15,817 bases of DNA from Candidatus Pelagibacter sp. (GTDB taxonomy: Bacteria; Pseudomonadota; Alphaproteobacteria; Pelagibacterales; Pelagibacteraceae). Position 1 is the stretch's first letter; every line of letters starts with the position of its first letter. Under the pieces are notes generated by a model. The model saw only the letters and a list, made by a program, of their open reading frames with translations, was not told where the DNA came from and did not search any database. Both the position numbers and the translations under genes were made by a program. The stretch is taken from contig JABMNQ010000029.1 of assembly GCA_013204495.1 (NCBI GenBank), positions 1 to 15,817 on the forward strand, written 5' to 3'. Positions 14,118-15,817 of the stretch are shown in pieces.

Positions 14118-14972
14118 TTATTTTTTAATTAATTCACTAATAAAAGATTCACCATTTCCATTATCAATAGCATCTTTATAAAAATCTTTTGTAACTTTGG
14201 CTAATTTTTCAGCATCTGGCATATCCTTTAGTAAATCTTGAATGTAAGACATATCTTTATGTGAATTTTTTGCAGTAAACTTAAACCCTGTATAATCATC
14301 TTTCAATAGGTTATCAAAAATTCTACCTAAGGCTGCAGAATTTCCTGAACCAAGCATAGCAACATCGTATAATTTTTTTAAATTAATATTAAATTTTTCT
14401 GCGCTTTTAATCATATGAATAATTAAAGTAGCATTGCCCAATGTTAAGAAATTATTTAAAAGTTTTGATTTAGCCCCCATACCAACTTCTCCAAAATAAA
14501 AGTAATCTTTGCAAAATGCTTTTAAAAATATTTCAGCTTTCTTAAAATCTTCCTCACTCCCACCAATGATACCACCTAAGACACCTTCTTCAGCTTGAAC
14601 GGGTCCACCCATTACTGGACATTCTATGTAGCTTATATTTTTACTTTTAAAAATTTTATTAGCCTCAATTGATCCACTTTGGTCATGAGTGGTAATATCA
14701 ATAATAATAGTATCTGAATTTAATAGAGGAGATATTTTTTCAATAATTGAATGGGCAATAGGCGTGTTAGTAACACATAAAAATAAACAGTCTAAATTTT
14801 TTGAACATAATTCTTCATATGAATTAACCTCAACCGCACCTTCATTAACTATTTTTTCTATCGGAGATCTATTTTTGTTAGCAATAACAAATAAATTATT
14901 TTTATTGTTTAGAATATTTTTGGCTATTCCATACCCCATATATCCCACACCAATGAATCCAACATTTTTCAT
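14118..14972 (-). CDS. Beta-hydroxyacid dehydrogenase (3-hydroxyisobutyrate dehydrogenase / GLYR1 family)
   Basis: NAD(P)-dependent oxidoreductase acting on 3-hydroxyacids or small semialdehydes. The N-terminal Rossmann fold starts immediately with GFIGVGYMG (5-13). The substrate-binding segment is ECPVMGGPVQAEEG (117-130), corresponding to the family DxPVSGG motif but with Glu and Met substitutions. Catalytic Lys170 lies in KLLNN (family KxxNN). The helical C-terminal domain follows, and the 284-aa length is typical. In place of Asp after the second strand the sequence reads IANKNRSP (30-37), and the Asn-Lys-Asn-Arg suggests NADP(H) preference, though this is only a guess. It diverges from the TPP-controlled transporter and converges on the 167-aa gene. 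The family includes tartronate semialdehyde reductase and the sulfolactaldehyde reductase YihU; a sulfonate role is tempting but unproven. Confidence 0.85.
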   Translation of the reverse strand: MKNVGFIGVGYMGYGIAKNILNNKNNLFVIANKNRSPIEKIVNEGAVEVNSYEELCSKNLDCLFLCVTNTPIAHSIIEKISPLLNSDTIIIDITTHDQSGSIEANKIFKSKNISYIECPVMGGPVQAEEGVLGGIIGGSEEDFKKAEIFLKAFCKDYFYFGEVGMGAKSKLLNNFLTLGNATLIIHMIKSAEKFNINLKKLYDVAMLGSGNSAALGRIFDNLLKDDYTGFKFTAKNSHKDMSYIQDLLKDMPDAEKLAKVTKDFYKDAIDNGNGESFISELIKK

Positions 14973-15020
14973 GAATAATTAAATTTTAAACATAATTATA
15001 AATTATTCAAATAAATATTT

Positions 15021-15052
15021 TTGTTTTGTTTTTTAATTAACTGATGTATGTA
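15021..15052 (+). promoter_or_regulatory. Candidate promoter upstream of the TPP riboswitch
   Basis: The 79 bp between the dehydrogenase start (14972) and the aptamer is almost entirely A and T. Plausible boxes are TTGTTT (15021-15026, repeated at 15026-15031) as -35 and TATGTA (15047-15052) as -10; the spacers are 20 or 15 bp, so the match is loose. Initiation would then fall near 15058, right at the edge of the aptamer. No other strong candidate is seen; the divergent dehydrogenase gene must also be transcribed from this spacer. Confidence 0.25.
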
Positions 15053-15125
15053 TTTGAAAAGGGGTGTCGTAACTGACTGAGATTAAACCCTAATAACCTG
15101 TCCGGTAATTCAGAAAGGGAGAACA
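15052..15125 (+). ncRNA. TPP riboswitch (THI element), compact form
   Basis: Conserved thiamin pyrophosphate aptamer blocks appear in order: GGGGTG (15061-15066), CTGAGAT (15077-15083), ACCC (15087-15090), ACCTG (15096-15100), GGTAAT (15104-15109) and AGGGA (15116-15120). Helix P2 pairs GGGG with the C's of ACCC, P4 pairs CCT (15097-15099) with AGG (15116-15118), and P3 is only about GTC/GAC (15066-15068 with 15075-15077). The P5 arm is degenerate. The 3' block AAAGGGAG also acts as the Shine-Dalgarno sequence, ending 4 nt before the ATG at 15126, so ligand binding would hide the ribosome site. This points to translational repression of the downstream transporter when TPP is plentiful. Confidence 0.88.
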
Positions 15126-15817
15126 ATGGATAAAACATACTTTATAAGTCAAGCAACATCGTTAACACTCGTAATCACTATAAGCTTAATCTTTACAATA
15201 GTTGGATTAATTTATTCCAAAAAATATCAAGGGATTAACAATTATCTTACAGCGAATAGAAATATTGGCTTCTTTTCATTAACAACAAGTCTAATTGCAT
15301 CTGCTCTTGGTGCGTGGATTTTATTTGGTCCAGCATCTGCAGCTTCATGGGGTGGAATAGGAGCTGTTATCGGATATGCACTAGGAACTGCTTTTCCAAT
15401 GATCTTTTTAATTTCACTTGGAAAGAAAATTAGAACTGAATTTCCTAAAGGATCAACCTTAATTGAATTTTTAAGAAAAAGATTTGGTAAAAGTTTATTT
15501 AAACTTATTTTATTAATGACAGTATTTTACATGTTTGTTTTTCTTTGTGCGGAGGTTACTGCTGTTGCAATATTGATCAATTATATCTCAGGCACAGAAC
15601 TTTGGATTACTTCTTTAATTATCCTGATAGCAACACTTACCTACACATTATATGGTGGGTTAAGAGCTTCAATTTTTACTGATAATATTCAAATGATTGT
15701 AATTATAGCTTTGTTTTTAATTTCAGTTTTTTATTTAACTTCGTTTACAGGTGATCAATTTTCTTTCTCATTTATTAAAGAAAAAAGTCCTCACTTATTA
15801 AGTGGAAGTTACATCCC
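15126..15817 (+). CDS. thiV: Sodium:solute symporter (SSS family), probable HMP transporter ThiV (5' part only)
   Basis: N-terminal 230 residues of a sodium-coupled secondary transporter; the frame stays open to the window end. The start is fixed by the adjoining riboswitch/Shine-Dalgarno. Hydrophobic helices lie at about 13-30, 49-70, 75-98, 125-150, 160-176 and 185-204. The SSS landmarks are LTANRNIGFFSLTTSLIAS (41-59), the ASWGG segment (73-77) and YGGLRASIFTDNIQ (176-189). Direct TPP riboswitch control implies uptake of thiamin or a precursor. A riboswitch-preceded SSS gene named thiV has been proposed as the transporter of the pyrimidine precursor HMP in SAR11, which cannot make HMP. This gene matches that description, but the substrate is inferred. 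Confidence 0.88.
   Translation, partial: MDKTYFISQATSLTLVITISLIFTIVGLIYSKKYQGINNYLTANRNIGFFSLTTSLIASALGAWILFGPASAASWGGIGAVIGYALGTAFPMIFLISLGKKIRTEFPKGSTLIEFLRKRFGKSLFKLILLMTVFYMFVFLCAEVTAVAILINYISGTELWITSLIILIATLTYTLYGGLRASIFTDNIQMIVIIALFLISVFYLTSFTGDQFSFSFIKEKSPHLLSGSYI

Noticed and set aside
1..15817. CRISPR arrays, insertion sequences, prophage, tRNA/rRNA genes or other anomalous islands
   Set aside because: No regular repeats, transposase or integrase genes, tRNA-like cloverleaf, or change in composition was seen on reading both strands.

Overview
The window is AT-rich (roughly 30% G+C by eye) and very tightly packed. Spacers are a few bases to about 200 bp, two convergent gene pairs have stop codons 0 and 3 bp apart, and there is no mobile DNA, tRNA or rRNA. 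Gene content (glycine betaine-type proVW, tauABC with an aminotransferase and alanine dehydrogenase, a TPP riboswitch before an SSS transporter) points to a marine SAR11 / Candidatus Pelagibacter-type alphaproteobacterium. This is recognition from composition and gene content, not a database match.

Layout. 1-2654 (+): the 3' end of a proV-like ATPase, a proW-like permease with a large N-terminal extension, and a LysE/ArgO exporter. 2658-4918 (-): a phosphate acetyl/butyryltransferase-family gene followed by a histidinol-dehydrogenase-family protein that best fits sulfopropanediol dehydrogenase HpsN. 4970-6112 (+): a microsomal-type epoxide hydrolase, possibly on a leaderless mRNA. 6113-10885 (-): tauA, a hairpin, tauB, tauC and an Ldh_2-family malate/sulfolactate dehydrogenase. 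10886-11087: the divergent control region. 11088-14105 (+): omega-amino acid:pyruvate aminotransferase, alanine dehydrogenase, and an unknown 167-aa protein. 14118-14972 (-): a beta-hydroxyacid dehydrogenase. 15052-15817 (+): a compact TPP riboswitch and the 5' part of an SSS transporter matching thiV, the proposed SAR11 transporter for the thiamin pyrimidine precursor HMP.

How the genes may work together. TauABC would import taurine or a related sulfonate. The aminotransferase would move the amino group to pyruvate, and Ald would regenerate pyruvate and release ammonium. HpsN and the Ldh_2 enzyme would act on C3 sulfonates (dihydroxypropanesulfonate, sulfolactate/sulfopyruvate). The phosphate acyltransferase could turn acetyl phosphate, the Xsc product, into acetyl-CoA. 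Neither desulfonating enzyme (Xsc or SuyAB) nor a sulfite exporter lies in the window, so C-S bond cleavage must be encoded elsewhere or done differently.

The most unusual structures are the two importer permeases. ProW carries about 235 extra N-terminal residues and TauC about 360. Both extensions contain membrane segments plus charged, coiled-coil-like helices, although the two permeases belong to different ABC families. The region from 1 to 15817 has no gene-free stretch longer than 300 bases.
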